From: an uncultured Dehalococcoidia bacterium
GTDB lineage: Bacteria > Chloroflexota > Dehalococcoidia > Lucifugimonadales > CAJWER01
Reading direction: 5' to 3'
Length of the DNA: 64,000 nt
Assembly: GCA_958296115.1 (NCBI GenBank)
Contig: OY282442.1
Span: 2,462,943 to 2,526,942, forward strand
The notes under the pieces were generated by a model. The model saw nothing but the letters and a program-made list of their open reading frames with translations. It had not been told where the DNA came from and ran no database searches. The translations under genes were made by a program, and so were the position numbers. Below, one piece after another: positions 1 through 8,631 of the stretch (positions are counted from its first letter, which is position 1; every line of letters starts with the position of its first letter).

Positions 1-320
1 CCGATAGCGTCAATGGGCGAATTCAGTCGCGCAAGCTGCTCGTTCACCAGGTACCGCGCCATCGAGCCAGCCCCAACCGCAACCGACACCCCGCCATCCC
101 CAGCAGCCTGCGACTCCGCAGGGGTAGGGGAGGGCGCGGCGGTCGGCGTCGCAGCAGCCCCAGGGGTAGGGGATGCCGTCGCAGCCGGCCGCGACGCCGT
201 GGGCTCAGCCGTCGGCGAGACGTCGTCCGTACCGCCAGACCCGCATCCAAGCCCCACAACCGCAAGCGCCGCCAACCCGACGACGAGGAACCGCATTGCC
301 GAAAACCTGTATTTCGCCAT
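1..320 (-). CDS. YceI-like lipoprotein, N-terminal part (runs off window)
   Basis: The reverse strand is open from an ATG at 318-320 to the window edge, about 106 codons. The product begins with a short basic stretch, a hydrophobic segment and a lipobox-like VGLGC with Cys at about residue 26, so it should be exported and lipid-anchored. A Ser/Thr/Pro/Ala-rich linker (about residues 28-72) follows. The last visible residues (GSMARYLVNEQLARLNSPIDAI) resemble the start of the YceI lipid-binding-like fold. The YceI call rests on this short piece and is tentative; lipoprotein status is firmer. Divergent from the membrane-protein cluster to its right. Confidence 0.55.
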   Translation of the reverse strand, partial: MAKYRFSAMRFLVVGLAALAVVGLGCGSGGTDDVSPTAEPTASRPAATASPTPGAAATPTAAPSPTPAESQAAGDGGVSVAVGAGSMARYLVNEQLARLNSPIDAI

Positions 321-602
321 GACCCCGCTCCTTTATCCAAACGCACCCCCCGATATTAGCAAGGAATCGCCGATATTGCATCAGCGCGGCTCAAGCCAGC
401 CTGCGTCGCGTCCCCTTGGGGCTGGCTGGGGTTCGATTTGACGTGGCCCTGTGAGTGTGATAATCATGGGCGATGCAGGATTTGGGGGCGCGCCGGCCGA
501 TATGAGCTCGGACAATGGCAAGCGATTCCAGTTTGAGGCACGCGCTTACGGCAACGGCGCGAAGCGCAAGAACACCAGCCATAGAAGAAAGATAGACCAG
601 AA

Positions 603-1166
603 ATGACTATTGTCTTTTTATTTGGTTCTATATTCACTATGATATTCACAGCGCTGCTAGCTGGGTTCGGAGTGCTGTTTGCTCCAATCGCTGCCGCGAT
701 CTGTGGAATCATTGCCCGGTCAAGAGGATTGAGGGTCTCGCGCTATGCGCTAGTTGGTGGGGTGTGCTCTGGGCTGCTCTTCCTACCGTGGCTCTACTTG
801 TTGACACGAATGTTGGGCAAATCCATGCCACGGTTTCTTGTGATTACGGCCTACATCGTATTGCACGGGGCTTGGCTCTTTGGCTCGATAGTCGCAGGGT
901 TCTTCTTCATTACCATAGCGACGGATTCACCTGGCAGCACATCCAGTCTGTTTGGCCAGTATCCTGGCATATCGCGAGCATTGCTCTCTTTCAATTTCGC
1001 AACGTGGTGTGTTTCCTTGTCATTGTTGTGGAATAGATATAGCCGGTCCAACTATGACTATGATCCGGACACTGAAAATGATACTTTGCTGCCAATAGTG
1101 TACCTAGCGCCATTTGGACTTGCTATGCTATGGATACTATTTACGTTTTGGGCTTCGACTGAATAG
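603..1166 (+). CDS. Tandem membrane protein family, member 1
   Basis: A 187-residue, very hydrophobic protein with roughly four to five predicted membrane segments. I do not recognise the family. It shares with the next three genes a conserved N-terminal block (FAPIAAAICGIIARSRGL here), then a second block with LLFLPW and an aromatic-L-x-x-RML motif around residues 55-70. The first block resembles a membrane hairpin with a cytoplasmic Arg-rich turn. The start ATG at 603 follows a weak purine-rich stretch. It overlaps a possible upstream extension of the next gene, whose likely start lies 20 bp after this stop. Codon use is less GC-rich than in neighbouring housekeeping genes. Confidence 0.7.
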   Translation: MTIVFLFGSIFTMIFTALLAGFGVLFAPIAAAICGIIARSRGLRVSRYALVGGVCSGLLFLPWLYLLTRMLGKSMPRFLVITAYIVLHGAWLFGSIVAGFFFITIATDSPGSTSSLFGQYPGISRALLSFNFATWCVSLSLLWNRYSRSNYDYDPDTENDTLLPIVYLAPFGLAMLWILFTFWASTE

Positions 1167-1185
1167 CAATGAGGAGCAGGAGTTG

Positions 1186-1806
1186 ATGAGTATCTCCTAT
1201 ACCGACATTTTCGATGCAATTATCAATATAATTGGCGCTGGCACATTCGTTCCTATGGTGTGCTTGTTGATATTCGGTGTGTTGTGGACGCCGTTCGCAG
1301 CGCTCATATGCGGACGCATCGCTCGCGCCAAGAGCTTGAGGGTAGGCAGCTACGTGGGAGCCGGCGCGGGCTACTCGGCGCTGTTCTTCCTTCCATGGAT
1401 ATATCTCGTGGCGCGGATGCTCGGCCGGAACCCTCCATCCGTTCTCATTCGCGCTTCCTACGTGTTGATATACGCGTGCTGGCTTGCGCTGACAGGGGGT
1501 TATGCCGTCTATTACTTCACCGAGCTCTATCTGTTCGACGCCCACGGCTTGGAAAGATATGGGTGGGAGAAGGCCATAGGACTGGCTGTCATAATGTTCG
1601 TTGTTGTGGCGCTCAACCTCCTCACATGGACCGCTTCCGTTCTGGCGTTGCGCCGCGCTCATGCAGAGCATCGCATGAAGTCGGGAGACGCTCCCCGGGA
1701 GATCCTGCCTGGCGGAGTGTACATATACCCCTTTGCGCTGCTCCTCGCATGGGTCATGGCGTTCCCGTTGGTATGGGCAATAACGTATGGGTACCTCTCG
1801 CCGTAG
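1186..1806 (+). CDS. Tandem membrane protein family, member 2
   Basis: A 206-residue integral membrane protein of unknown function, paralogous to its three neighbours (TPFAALICGRIARAKSL block, then FFLPWIYLVARMLGRN). The frame is open from 1114, but the ATG at 1186 is preferred: a GAGGAG ribosome site lies about 10 bases upstream and the paralogues start at the same point relative to the first membrane segment. A basic loop (about residues 150-170, RRAHAEHRMKSGD) precedes the last membrane segments. Probably transcribed with members 1, 3 and 4. Confidence 0.7.
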   Translation: MSISYTDIFDAIINIIGAGTFVPMVCLLIFGVLWTPFAALICGRIARAKSLRVGSYVGAGAGYSALFFLPWIYLVARMLGRNPPSVLIRASYVLIYACWLALTGGYAVYYFTELYLFDAHGLERYGWEKAIGLAVIMFVVVALNLLTWTASVLALRRAHAEHRMKSGDAPREILPGGVYIYPFALLLAWVMAFPLVWAITYGYLSP

Positions 1807-1894
1807 ACACGCCTTCGCGCGCGGGCCATCGTGTCGGACATGGTGGCCGCCCTGCAGGCGGCGGTGTCCAGACATTCAACTCAGGATATTGAGA

Positions 1895-2572
1895 ATGCTG
1901 GAAAATGAAATGCTGACATATGGCTTGGCTAATCTGATTAGATTCTATCTAGCCCTACTAGGGCTAGGTGTAGTATGGTCGCCGTTTGCGGGCTTGACAT
2001 GCGGTCTTATTGCCAAGAGCAGAGGCGCGGCTACCAGAAATTACGTGATCGCTGGAGCTATGTATTCAGCATTGCTATTCCTGCCCTGGGTCTATTTCGT
2101 GGCGCGAATGTGCAACCGGCGCATCCCGATCTACGCAGTAGGCGGCTCTTATATACTGGTATACTCCCTTTGGTCTACTGTGATTGTCTTTCACGCCGCC
2201 TTTGCGTCTGAAACTCCCACGGCGCCTACACCTCTTGTAGCAGGTACTCTCTTGTATGGCGCGTTGATCATGAATGTCTCCATGTTTATCATATCTCTCT
2301 GGCAGCTCGTTTATAGACAGGTCCTCTGGATGGGCCTTATGAAGAAGGGGTTGCAGTACATCAAACTCCTTGGCGCCATAGGTCATCGGAAGGGGAAATT
2401 GCTGGACTACGTAGAGAGGCCCTATGCTCGCGTGGACAGAACCGAAGAGAGGAATGACGCGCGATTAGATATGATAGGCTATGTATATTTGATGCCATTT
2501 GCCTGCGGGACTGGATGGTTGATCGCTATGCCTGTTCTATGGATTATACTGCTATTCATCTATAGGAGTTAA
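1895..2572 (+). CDS. Tandem membrane protein family, member 3
   Basis: A 225-residue membrane protein, third paralogue of the array (SPFAGLTCGLIAKSRGA, then LLFLPWVYFVARMCNRRIP). The frame is open from 1787, but that extension has no hydrophobic or family similarity; ATG 1895 places the start level with the paralogues, with AGGATATTGAG just upstream. It carries a longer charged loop before the final membrane segment than members 2 and 4 (LLDYVERPYARVDRTEERND), so the cytoplasmic loop is the variable part of the family. Function unknown. Confidence 0.7.
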   Translation: MLENEMLTYGLANLIRFYLALLGLGVVWSPFAGLTCGLIAKSRGAATRNYVIAGAMYSALLFLPWVYFVARMCNRRIPIYAVGGSYILVYSLWSTVIVFHAAFASETPTAPTPLVAGTLLYGALIMNVSMFIISLWQLVYRQVLWMGLMKKGLQYIKLLGAIGHRKGKLLDYVERPYARVDRTEERNDARLDMIGYVYLMPFACGTGWLIAMPVLWIILLFIYRS

Positions 2573-2626
2573 TCCTCTAGTGACCAGGGGGCAATAACGC
2601 ATGAGCGCCTTTCTCAGGAGTTAGCA

Positions 2627-3235
2627 ATGGACATGGACCTCACTGCGCAGATAGCTTTTGGCATTGCTCTCAGCCCTCTCTTTGTCTTTTTCGCTGTAGT
2701 GCTGCTGATGGCATTCAGCCTGCCATGGGCTCCATTTGCCGCCTTGATCTGCGCTCTAATCGCTCGCGCAAGGGGATTGCCAGTTGGATATTATGCCAAA
2801 ATCGGAGCTCTATACTCGGCATTGCTATTCCTGCCATGGGTCTATCTGGTAGCGCGGATGCTCGACAAGACCATCCCTAATATACTCATCAGGATTGGAT
2901 ACGTTCTGCTATACGTAGTCTGGCTGTTCGCTTCGATATTCATTACCATAATGTTTGCAGTGCTCGCCCATCCCGGTCTTGATCATATTGGAGACATGAC
3001 GAATGTGGACCTGTGGCTTTCCACCCTGCTATACATCACTGTCCTTTTCAACGCTGGCGCATGGTTCGCGTCAATTCGCGCTCTACGCCGCGCTCACGCT
3101 CACCGCCAGGACGATCGAGGTGTATTGCCCGCTCGCGAGTATATAATGCCTTTCGCCTATGCGCTGGCATGGCTAATCGTCCCTTGGTTGATTGGAGGAT
3201 CATTCCGTCTATACGAGATTTGCTGTGTGGGCTAG
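2627..3235 (+). CDS. Tandem membrane protein family, member 4
   Basis: A 202-residue membrane protein, fourth paralogue (APFAALICALIARARGL, LLFLPWVYLVARMLDKTIP), closest to member 2, including a matching RALRRAHAHR loop. The start ATG follows a CAGGAG ribosome site at about 2617. The gene ends 6 bases before the convergent stop of guaA. Four adjacent diverged copies point to local duplication and retention; no known family could be named from the sequence. Confidence 0.7.
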   Translation: MDMDLTAQIAFGIALSPLFVFFAVVLLMAFSLPWAPFAALICALIARARGLPVGYYAKIGALYSALLFLPWVYLVARMLDKTIPNILIRIGYVLLYVVWLFASIFITIMFAVLAHPGLDHIGDMTNVDLWLSTLLYITVLFNAGAWFASIRALRRAHAHRQDDRGVLPAREYIMPFAYALAWLIVPWLIGGSFRLYEICCVG

Positions 3236-3241
3236 CGGCTT

Positions 3242-4783
3242 CTACTCCCACTCTATCGTCCCCGGCGGCTTGCTCGTGATGTCGTACACCACCCGGTTCA
3301 CGCCTGGCGCCTCGTTCACTATGCGGCTCGATATGCGCGCCAGCGTGTCGTAGGGCAGGCGGCTCCAGTCCGCCGTCATCGCCTCGTCGCTCGTAACCGC
3401 CCGCACCGCTACCACGCTGCCGTACGTCCTGAAATCGCCCGCGACTCCCACCGAGCGCGTGTCCGTGAGCACCGCGAAGCTCTGCCACAGCTCGCGGTAC
3501 AGCCCCGCCGACTTGATCTCGTCCATCACTATCCAGTCCGCCGCCCGCAGCGTCTCCAGCCGCTCGAGCGTAACCTCCCCGATGACCCGTATCGCCAGGC
3601 CAGGCCCCGGGAACGGCTGCCGATACACCATCTCCTCCGGCAGCCCCAGCTCCAACCCGACCTCGCGCGCCTCGTCCTTGAACAGGTAGCGCAGCGGCTC
3701 CACCAGCTGCAGCCTCATGTCCTCAGGCAGCCCGCCCACGTTGTGATGCGTCTTGATCTTCGCCGACGCCTTGCTGTCCGTCGTCTCGCTCTCGATGACG
3801 TCGGGGTAGAGCGTGCCCTGCGCTAGGAAGTCAACCCTGCCAAGCCTGGCGGCCTGCGCGTCGAATACCTCGATGAACACCCGGCCGATGCGCCGCCGCT
3901 TCTCCTCCGGGTCCGTAACCCCAGCCAGCGCCCCCAAGAAGCTCTCCGCCGCGTTGACGCGCGCCAGGTTCAGCCCCATGTGCCTGTCGAACGCCTCGAC
4001 CACGCGCTCGGGCTCCTCGCGCCGCATCAGCCCGTTATCTACGAATATGCAGGTCAACTGGTCGCCCACCGCCCTGTGGACCAGCGCCGCCGCCACCGCC
4101 GAATCGACCCCTCCGGACAGCGCGCATATCACCTTGCCATCGCCCACCTGTTCGCGAATCGCCGACACCGTGTCCGCGATGAAGTTGGCGGGCGTCCACG
4201 ACCGCCCGCACCCGCACACGCCGTGAACGAAGTTGTCGAGAATGGCCCTGCCGTCCGGCGTGTGCGCCACCTCCGGGTGAAACTGGATTCCCAACATCCC
4301 GCGCCCGTTGCCCATAGCCGCGATAGGGGAGTTCTCCGAATGCGCCAGCCCGACGAACCCAGCCGGTGGCTCCACGATGCGGTCCCCGTGGCTCATCCAA
4401 ACCGGCATCGACGCCGGCAGCCCCTCGAACAGCGGCTCGCCGTCCGCGGCATGGGTCAGCGCCGCGTGCCCATACTCCTTCTTCGCGCTGGGAGCGACGC
4501 GCCCGCCCAGCTGGTGCGCCATCACCTGCATCCCGTAGCATATCCCAAGCGTAGGCAGCCCGCTCTCATAGACCCATGAGGGAGCCATCGGCGCGCCCGC
4601 CTCATAGACGCTCGCAGGCCCGCCCGACATTATCACGCCCTTCGGATTCAGCCCGCGAACGGCTTCCCACGGCGCGTCGTGCGGCGTTATCTCGCAATAG
4701 ACGTTCGACTCGCGCACACGCCGAGCAATCAGCCGGCTGTACTGCGACCCGAAGTCAATGACCAGTATGGACTCTCGCTCCAG
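3242..4783 (-). CDS. guaA: GMP synthase (glutamine-hydrolysing)
   Basis: Converts XMP, ATP and glutamine to GMP in purine synthesis (cytosol). The N-terminal class I glutamine amidotransferase has its catalytic Cys in GICYG (about residue 82) and the His/Glu pair in FHPEV. The ATP-pyrophosphatase domain follows with P-loop SGGVDS, then the dimerisation domain ending TIEWE. The first in-frame ATG (4717) would remove the conserved [17 protein letters not shown] strand. Between the upstream in-frame TAA and that motif there is no ATG, GTG or TTG. The best start is CTG at 4781-4783, eight bases after GGAGGT, giving 513 residues, normal for the family. Confidence 0.95.
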   Translation of the reverse strand: MERESILVIDFGSQYSRLIARRVRESNVYCEITPHDAPWEAVRGLNPKGVIMSGGPASVYEAGAPMAPSWVYESGLPTLGICYGMQVMAHQLGGRVAPSAKKEYGHAALTHAADGEPLFEGLPASMPVWMSHGDRIVEPPAGFVGLAHSENSPIAAMGNGRGMLGIQFHPEVAHTPDGRAILDNFVHGVCGCGRSWTPANFIADTVSAIREQVGDGKVICALSGGVDSAVAAALVHRAVGDQLTCIFVDNGLMRREEPERVVEAFDRHMGLNLARVNAAESFLGALAGVTDPEEKRRRIGRVFIEVFDAQAARLGRVDFLAQGTLYPDVIESETTDSKASAKIKTHHNVGGLPEDMRLQLVEPLRYLFKDEAREVGLELGLPEEMVYRQPFPGPGLAIRVIGEVTLERLETLRAADWIVMDEIKSAGLYRELWQSFAVLTDTRSVGVAGDFRTYGSVVAVRAVTSDEAMTADWSRLPYDTLARISSRIVNEAPGVNRVVYDITSKPPGTIEWE

Positions 4784-4797
4784 CTCCTCTTACCTCC
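4781..4797 (-). promoter_or_regulatory. guaA ribosome binding site with CTG start
   Basis: On the minus strand GGAGGT (4792-4797) is followed after eight bases by CTG (4781-4783) in the guaA frame. An in-frame TAA lies between the ribosome site and the CTG. The next ATG is 22 codons into the conserved domain, so this site decides the start. Confidence 0.65.
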
Positions 4798-4902
4798 GCA
4801 ACGATCTCCGCGTCATGCCCCCAGCGCGCCCGTAGCGGCCGCAAGGCTAACACCTGTAACATATGAGGTCAACGAACAGCCCGCCGAGCGCGCGAGGCCA
4901 TC

Positions 4903-5526
4903 ATGCGTCAGATAGACCAGGCCGTAGAAGTCATCAGGGCAGGGGGGATAGCCGCTATCCCGACCGACACCCTCTACGGGCTCGCGGCCCACGCCCTGGA
5001 TGCCGCCGCCGTCCAGAAGGTGTTCGACGCAAAGGGCCGCCCCGAAGGTATGCCCCTGCCGCTCCTCCTCGCCGACTCAGAAGACCTCGCCCAATGCTGC
5101 GGCGCCGTGCCGGACGCCGCCCTGGCCCTCGCCGAAGCCTTCTGGCCCGGCCCCCTCTCGATAGCGCTGCCCCGCGCCGACGCCGTGCCAGACGCCGTCA
5201 CCGCAGGCGGAGCCACCGTCGCCGTCCGCGTGCCAGGCCACCCCGTGCCGCGAGAGATAGCGAGGCGGCTCGAAGCGCCCATAACAGGCACCAGCGCCAA
5301 CCGCTCAGGCCATCCCCCAGCAACAGCGGCCCACGCCGTGCGCCAGCAGCTGGGCGCCAGCATAGACTGCGTAATAGACGGCGGCGCAGCCCCCATAGGC
5401 GCGCCCTCCACAATCATCGACCTCACCACACAGCCAACGCCCACCATCATCCGCCCCGGCGCAATAAGCCGCGACGCCATCGCCCACGTCCTCGGCGCGC
5501 CGGTCGCCGCCGCGCCAAGAGCTTGA
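4903..5526 (+). CDS. tsaC: L-threonylcarbamoyladenylate synthase (TsaC/Sua5/YrdC family)
   Basis: Makes threonylcarbamoyl-AMP from threonine, bicarbonate and ATP, the first step of t6A tRNA modification. The 207-residue protein is a single YrdC domain: IPTDTLYGLAAHA near residue 20, the substrate-binding KGRPEGMPLPLL near residue 43 (a variant of the usual KxR motif), TVAVRVPGHP mid-protein and TSANRSGHPPA near residue 130. The C terminus is short, so the Sua5-specific extension is absent. Divergent from guaA across a ~120-bp gap. TsaB/D/E are not in this window. Confidence 0.9.
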   Translation: MRQIDQAVEVIRAGGIAAIPTDTLYGLAAHALDAAAVQKVFDAKGRPEGMPLPLLLADSEDLAQCCGAVPDAALALAEAFWPGPLSIALPRADAVPDAVTAGGATVAVRVPGHPVPREIARRLEAPITGTSANRSGHPPATAAHAVRQQLGASIDCVIDGGAAPIGAPSTIIDLTTQPTPTIIRPGAISRDAIAHVLGAPVAAAPRA

Positions 5527-5624
5527 CGCCGAGCTCACGACAACCGCCAGGCTCCCCCTCCCAGGAGCAATCGCATCTAAATCACCCCAATCACCCCAAA
5601 TCGCCCAGGAGCGCCCCTCATCCT

Positions 5625-5647
5625 AGGAGCGCAGGCGTCCCGCCTGC
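5625..5647 (+). repeat. Dispersed palindromic repeat, family B
   Basis: A GAGCGCAGGCGTCCCGCCTGC-type element: GCAGGCG and CGCCTGC form an inverted repeat around TCC. Near-identical elements sit at 19611-19633, 27425-27446, 27521-27546, 45767-45790, 57934-57955 and, inverted, 58791-58818. All are intergenic. Confidence 0.75.
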
Positions 5648-5693
5648 ATCCCCCAATCCCGAAAATTGCCCCAAAATTGCCCCAGACTGCCCC

Positions 5694-5723
5694 TTGACAC
5701 CGCGAGAACAGCCGTGCTAGTCT
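5694..5723 (+). promoter_or_regulatory. Sigma-70-like promoter of RNA element copy 1
   Basis: TTGACA (5694-5699), an 18-base spacer and TAGTCT (5718-5723) preceded by TGC, an extended -10. The same promoter is conserved in the copies at 26715 and 47131. Direct repeats of AATTGCCCC lie just upstream here and at copy 3. Confidence 0.65.
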
Positions 5724-6170
5724 GGTAGACGGCCCGAAGGGGCGTACACCAAACGAGCATAGAGCCCACCTCTACCAAATCTTCAGGGTATTCATGCCGC
5801 GGCTGTTGTTGGGACGGGGCCCCCGCGGTACGAGAAGGTCCCTCTATGTTCGGCGCCTCGCCAGGAGGACGTAGTGCCAAATACGTCTCCCCCGTTCCAG
5901 GTGCGGACTCTCGGACGACCGGGAGGACCGTAGCCAGCGCAGCCCGACGCCTTGGCGGGTGGAAGGAACAAGCGCGAAACGCAGGCGGTCCCGCAAAGGA
6001 CCGTCAGCCGTCCGGGAAAGTTAGAGGAGGGGCTGCACCCCCAGTGTCGGCGGGCGATCGACGTCGGCATCCTCGAAGCAAGTACCGGAGTCACTGCCTT
6101 GCAAGGCAAACTCATCTCCCGCGAGAGCGGGGGAACCAGGAGTAGATAGGGCGCGGGTCGCAAGACCCGC
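5694..6170 (+). ncRNA. Candidate structured RNA element, copy 1 of 3
   Basis: A 477-bp element repeated at 26715-27191 (477 bp) and 47131-47604 (474 bp), same orientation, each starting with the same promoter and ending with a GCGGGTC-GCAA-GACCCGC hairpin (6153-6170). No reading frame is conserved, because copy 3 carries indels that shift every frame. Stems survive substitutions. GGACGTA (5867-5873) pairs with TACGTCT (5882-5888), where one pair reads T-A here, T-G in copy 3 and C-G in copy 2. A GGGG/CCCC hairpin becomes GGGGTT/AACCCC in copy 3. CCCGC-GAGA-GCGGG becomes a CCCCCG/CGGGGG stem. A core of more than 60 bases (about 5905-5970) is almost invariant. I cannot match it to RNase P RNA, tmRNA, SRP RNA or 6S RNA. 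Confidence 0.6.
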
Positions 6171-6176
6171 CAAGTA

Positions 6177-6701
6177 CCCTCTCCCTCACGGGGGAAAGGG
6201 CCAGGGTGAGGGCGAACGCCCCGCCCTGCGCCCCTCCCCCTAGGGGAAAGGGCTAGGATAAGGGCGATTCAGGCGGCTAGAACCCGCCAGAGCGCCAACA
6301 AAAGGAGCCGGCCGAGACGAAACGAACATAGACGAAGGCGCCAACAAGGCCCCAGCCTTCATCACCCTCCCCCACGGGGAGAGACCCAGGGTGAAGGCAA
6401 TTCAGCGCGCCCCCATATCGCCGGAGCGCAGCCGGGACGCCTGCCACCTCCCACATCCCTTCACAGCAGAGGACCAGGGCGAGGGCAATTCAGCGCGCCC
6501 GCTCTGTCCACTCTCCCTCGACATTCCCCAATCCTAAGAATCCACCAATCCCGCAAATCCTGATTCAGACGCCTCTCCCTCGACGGGCGATTGCCCTGCG
6601 CTTCCACCTCACCCAATTGACGCCCCCGCCGTTACTGGCTATATTGTTGAAGCTAAGCGGCGGGCGGGCTGAGCAACGCCGTACCACTGGGGGACCTAAC
6701 C
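6177..6701. repeat. Intergenic block of dispersed repeats (families A and C)
   Basis: No gene is seen here. Family A (CCCTCTCCC, a short spacer, GGGAGAGGG, then CTAGGGTGAGGG) occurs at 6177-6212, 6231-6265 and 6365-6399. Family C (ATCCCGCAAATCCTGATTCAGAC type) is at about 6545-6570. A ~50-bp stretch around 6290-6345 is also found after RNA-element copies 2 (about 27368-27425) and 3 (about 47710-47770), so the duplicated module extends past the RNA hairpin. A TATATT-type -10 may serve the permease (near 6640). Confidence 0.7.
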
Positions 6702-7709
6702 TTGTTCACCTACTTGGCGAGACGCCTCATACTGGCCGCGTTCACCACCGTCATCATATCCATGCTCGCCTTCTTCATCATGGAGGTGCCCCCAGGAGAC
6801 GCCGCCAGCAAGTACGTCGACAACCTCATGACCTCCGGCGATGACGTCGCCCTGGGCATGGCCGATCAGATTCGCAGGGACCTCGGCCTCGACAGGCCCG
6901 TGCATCTGCGCTACTTCTGGTGGGTCAGCAACCTCGTGCAGGGCAGGTGGGGCCGCTCCTTCCAGTACTTCTGCAGCTCCACGCCCCAACAAAGGCCCGT
7001 CAGAGAGCTGATCAGCGACCGCATCTGGACTACGATCGCCCTGACCGGCTTCACCGTCATATTCACCTGGACCTTCGCCATCCCCATCGGCATATACTCC
7101 GCCGTGCGCCAGCACACCGTCGGCGACTACGTCTTCACCACGCTCGGCTTCACCGGCCTGGCAGTCCCGGACTTCCTGCTCGGCCTCGTGCTCATGTACG
7201 TGGCCTACGCATACTTCGACCAGTCCGTCGGCGGCCTCTTCTCAGGCGATTTCCAGGACGCCCCCTGGAGCCTAGCCCGCGCCCTGGACATGCTGAACCA
7301 CCTCTGGATCCCCGCCATCGTCCTAGGCACGTCGGGAACCGCCGGCCTCATCCGCATCATGCGCAACAACCTCCTCGACGAGCTCGGCAAGCCTTACGTC
7401 GTTACCGCCCGCGCAAAGGGCGTGCCCACCGCGCGGCTGATTATGAAGTACCCCGTGCGCGTCGCCATCAACCCCCTCGTCAGCACCGTCGGCTACCTGC
7501 TGCCCCAACTCGTCAGCGGCAGCGTCATCGTCTCCGTCGTCCTCAGCCTGCCCACCCTCGGCCCCGTGCTCCTCGACTCCATAATCAACCTCGACACGAT
7601 GACGGCCGGTTTCATCGTGCTCATGCTCGGCATGCTGACCGTGATAGGCACCCTCATATCAGACGTCCTCCTGGCCGTCGCGGACCCCAGGATCAAGCTC
7701 ACCAGGTAG
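6702..7709 (+). CDS. ABC transporter permease, DppB/OppB family
   Basis: A 335-residue inner-membrane permease of a peptide/nickel-type ABC importer, starting at TTG. MFTYLARRLILA with a first membrane helix is typical of DppB N termini, followed by a periplasmic stretch ending RYFWWVSNLVQGRWGRSF, then five further helices. The EAA-type cytoplasmic loop is visible (GKPYVVTARAKGVPTARLI, about residues 230-248), and the C terminus DPRIKLTR is the family signature. No partner permease, ATPase or binding protein is adjacent, so it is an orphan here. Confidence 0.9.
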   Translation: MFTYLARRLILAAFTTVIISMLAFFIMEVPPGDAASKYVDNLMTSGDDVALGMADQIRRDLGLDRPVHLRYFWWVSNLVQGRWGRSFQYFCSSTPQQRPVRELISDRIWTTIALTGFTVIFTWTFAIPIGIYSAVRQHTVGDYVFTTLGFTGLAVPDFLLGLVLMYVAYAYFDQSVGGLFSGDFQDAPWSLARALDMLNHLWIPAIVLGTSGTAGLIRIMRNNLLDELGKPYVVTARAKGVPTARLIMKYPVRVAINPLVSTVGYLLPQLVSGSVIVSVVLSLPTLGPVLLDSIINLDTMTAGFIVLMLGMLTVIGTLISDVLLAVADPRIKLTR

Positions 7710-7718
7710 AGACGAACT

Positions 7719-7772
7719 ATGACCGCTTTCCTGCTCGCCGTAGTCGATCCGCGCATCAAGTACACGTCGTAA
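7719..7772 (+). pseudogene. Remnant of a DppB-type permease C terminus
   Basis: A 17-codon ORF (MTAFLLAVVDPRIKYTS) directly after the permease stop repeats the permease ending LLAVADPRIKLTR at protein level but differs in DNA. DPRIxY is the usual last motif of DppB proteins. The simplest reading is the tail of a second, diverged permease gene whose body was deleted. An unrelated small protein cannot be excluded. Confidence 0.5.
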
Positions 7773-7784
7773 GGGCAGGGGAGC

Positions 7785-8546
7785 ATGACCCGGGCCATCA
7801 CCATAGTCGGCAACTGGAAGATGAACGCCACCGTCGCAGAGGCCGCTCACATGGCCTCGGCGCTCCGGGATGGCCTGCGGGACGTCGCGGGCGTGGATGT
7901 TGCCGTGTGCCCTTCGTTCACCGCGCTCCACGCCGTCCGAGGCGTCCTGGCCAGCTCGAAAATCGCCGTCGGCGCGCAGGACATGCACTACGAGGCCAGC
8001 GGCGCATTCACGGGCGAGGTCTCCACGGCGATGGTCTCCGAGCTCTGCGAGTACGTCATCATCGGCCACTCCGAGCGCCGCGCCCACTTCGGCGAAACGG
8101 ATGAGGGCGTGCGCCTAAAGACGGCGGCAGCCCTCGAAGCCGGCCTCAAGCCCATCGTCTGCGTAGGCGAGAGCCTGGACGAGCGCGAGTCCGGCAACGC
8201 GGAAGCCGTGGTGGCCGGCCAGTTGACCGCGGCTGCCCACAGCCTCGAATCCCCAGACGGCATCCTGGTAGCCTACGAACCCGTATGGGCGATAGGGACG
8301 GGTAGGGCGGCAACCCCAGCCGACGCCCAGGCCATGATGGCACACGTCCGCGCCCTAGTCGCCCGCCAGTTCGGCCCCACCGCCGCCAGCGCAATACCCC
8401 TCCTGTACGGCGGCAGCGTAACCGACGAGAACGCCGCCGCCTTCGTCCAACAGCCCGACGTGGACGGGGCCCTCGTAGGCGGAGCAAGCCTCAAGCCCGA
8501 CGTGTTCGCCCGCCTAGTCCACAACGCGGCCGACGCATTGGCTTAG
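7785..8546 (+). CDS. tpiA: Triosephosphate isomerase
   Basis: Interconverts dihydroxyacetone phosphate and glyceraldehyde 3-phosphate in glycolysis/gluconeogenesis (cytosol, dimer). At 253 residues it is of standard length. Catalytic residues are all present: Asn10 and Lys12 in GNWKMN, His95 in IIGHSERR, Glu165 in [11 protein letters not shown]; the phosphate loop YGGSV and GALVGGASL are near the C terminus. The GGGGAG ribosome site sits 6-8 bases before the ATG. It follows the permease remnant by 12 bases, so co-transcription with the permease is possible but not functionally meaningful. Confidence 0.97.
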   Translation: MTRAITIVGNWKMNATVAEAAHMASALRDGLRDVAGVDVAVCPSFTALHAVRGVLASSKIAVGAQDMHYEASGAFTGEVSTAMVSELCEYVIIGHSERRAHFGETDEGVRLKTAAALEAGLKPIVCVGESLDERESGNAEAVVAGQLTAAAHSLESPDGILVAYEPVWAIGTGRAATPADAQAMMAHVRALVARQFGPTAASAIPLLYGGSVTDENAAAFVQQPDVDGALVGGASLKPDVFARLVHNAADALA

Positions 8547-8631
8547 CAGTCCAGTACTCCGTCCACCTCACACCGTTCGAATCCCGAACACCCTGGAACC
8601 CCGCAAATCCTGATTCGTCCTCCGTGTGTGA

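Noticed and set aside
4863-5720. 285-codon plus-strand ORF overlapping tsaC
   Set aside because: Arg/Pro-rich shadow frame typical of high-GC genes; the tsaC frame has all family motifs.
5792-6163. 123-codon minus-strand ORF in RNA element copy 1 (and its counterparts at 26792-27184 and 47274-47597)
   Set aside because: The frame is shared by copies 1 and 2 but broken by indels in copy 3, and substitutions preserve stems rather than codons. Treated as non-coding.
5694-6170. RNase P RNA, tmRNA, SRP RNA or 6S RNA
   Set aside because: None of the hallmark conserved segments of these RNAs could be recognised, and three copies in 42 kb would be unusual for them.
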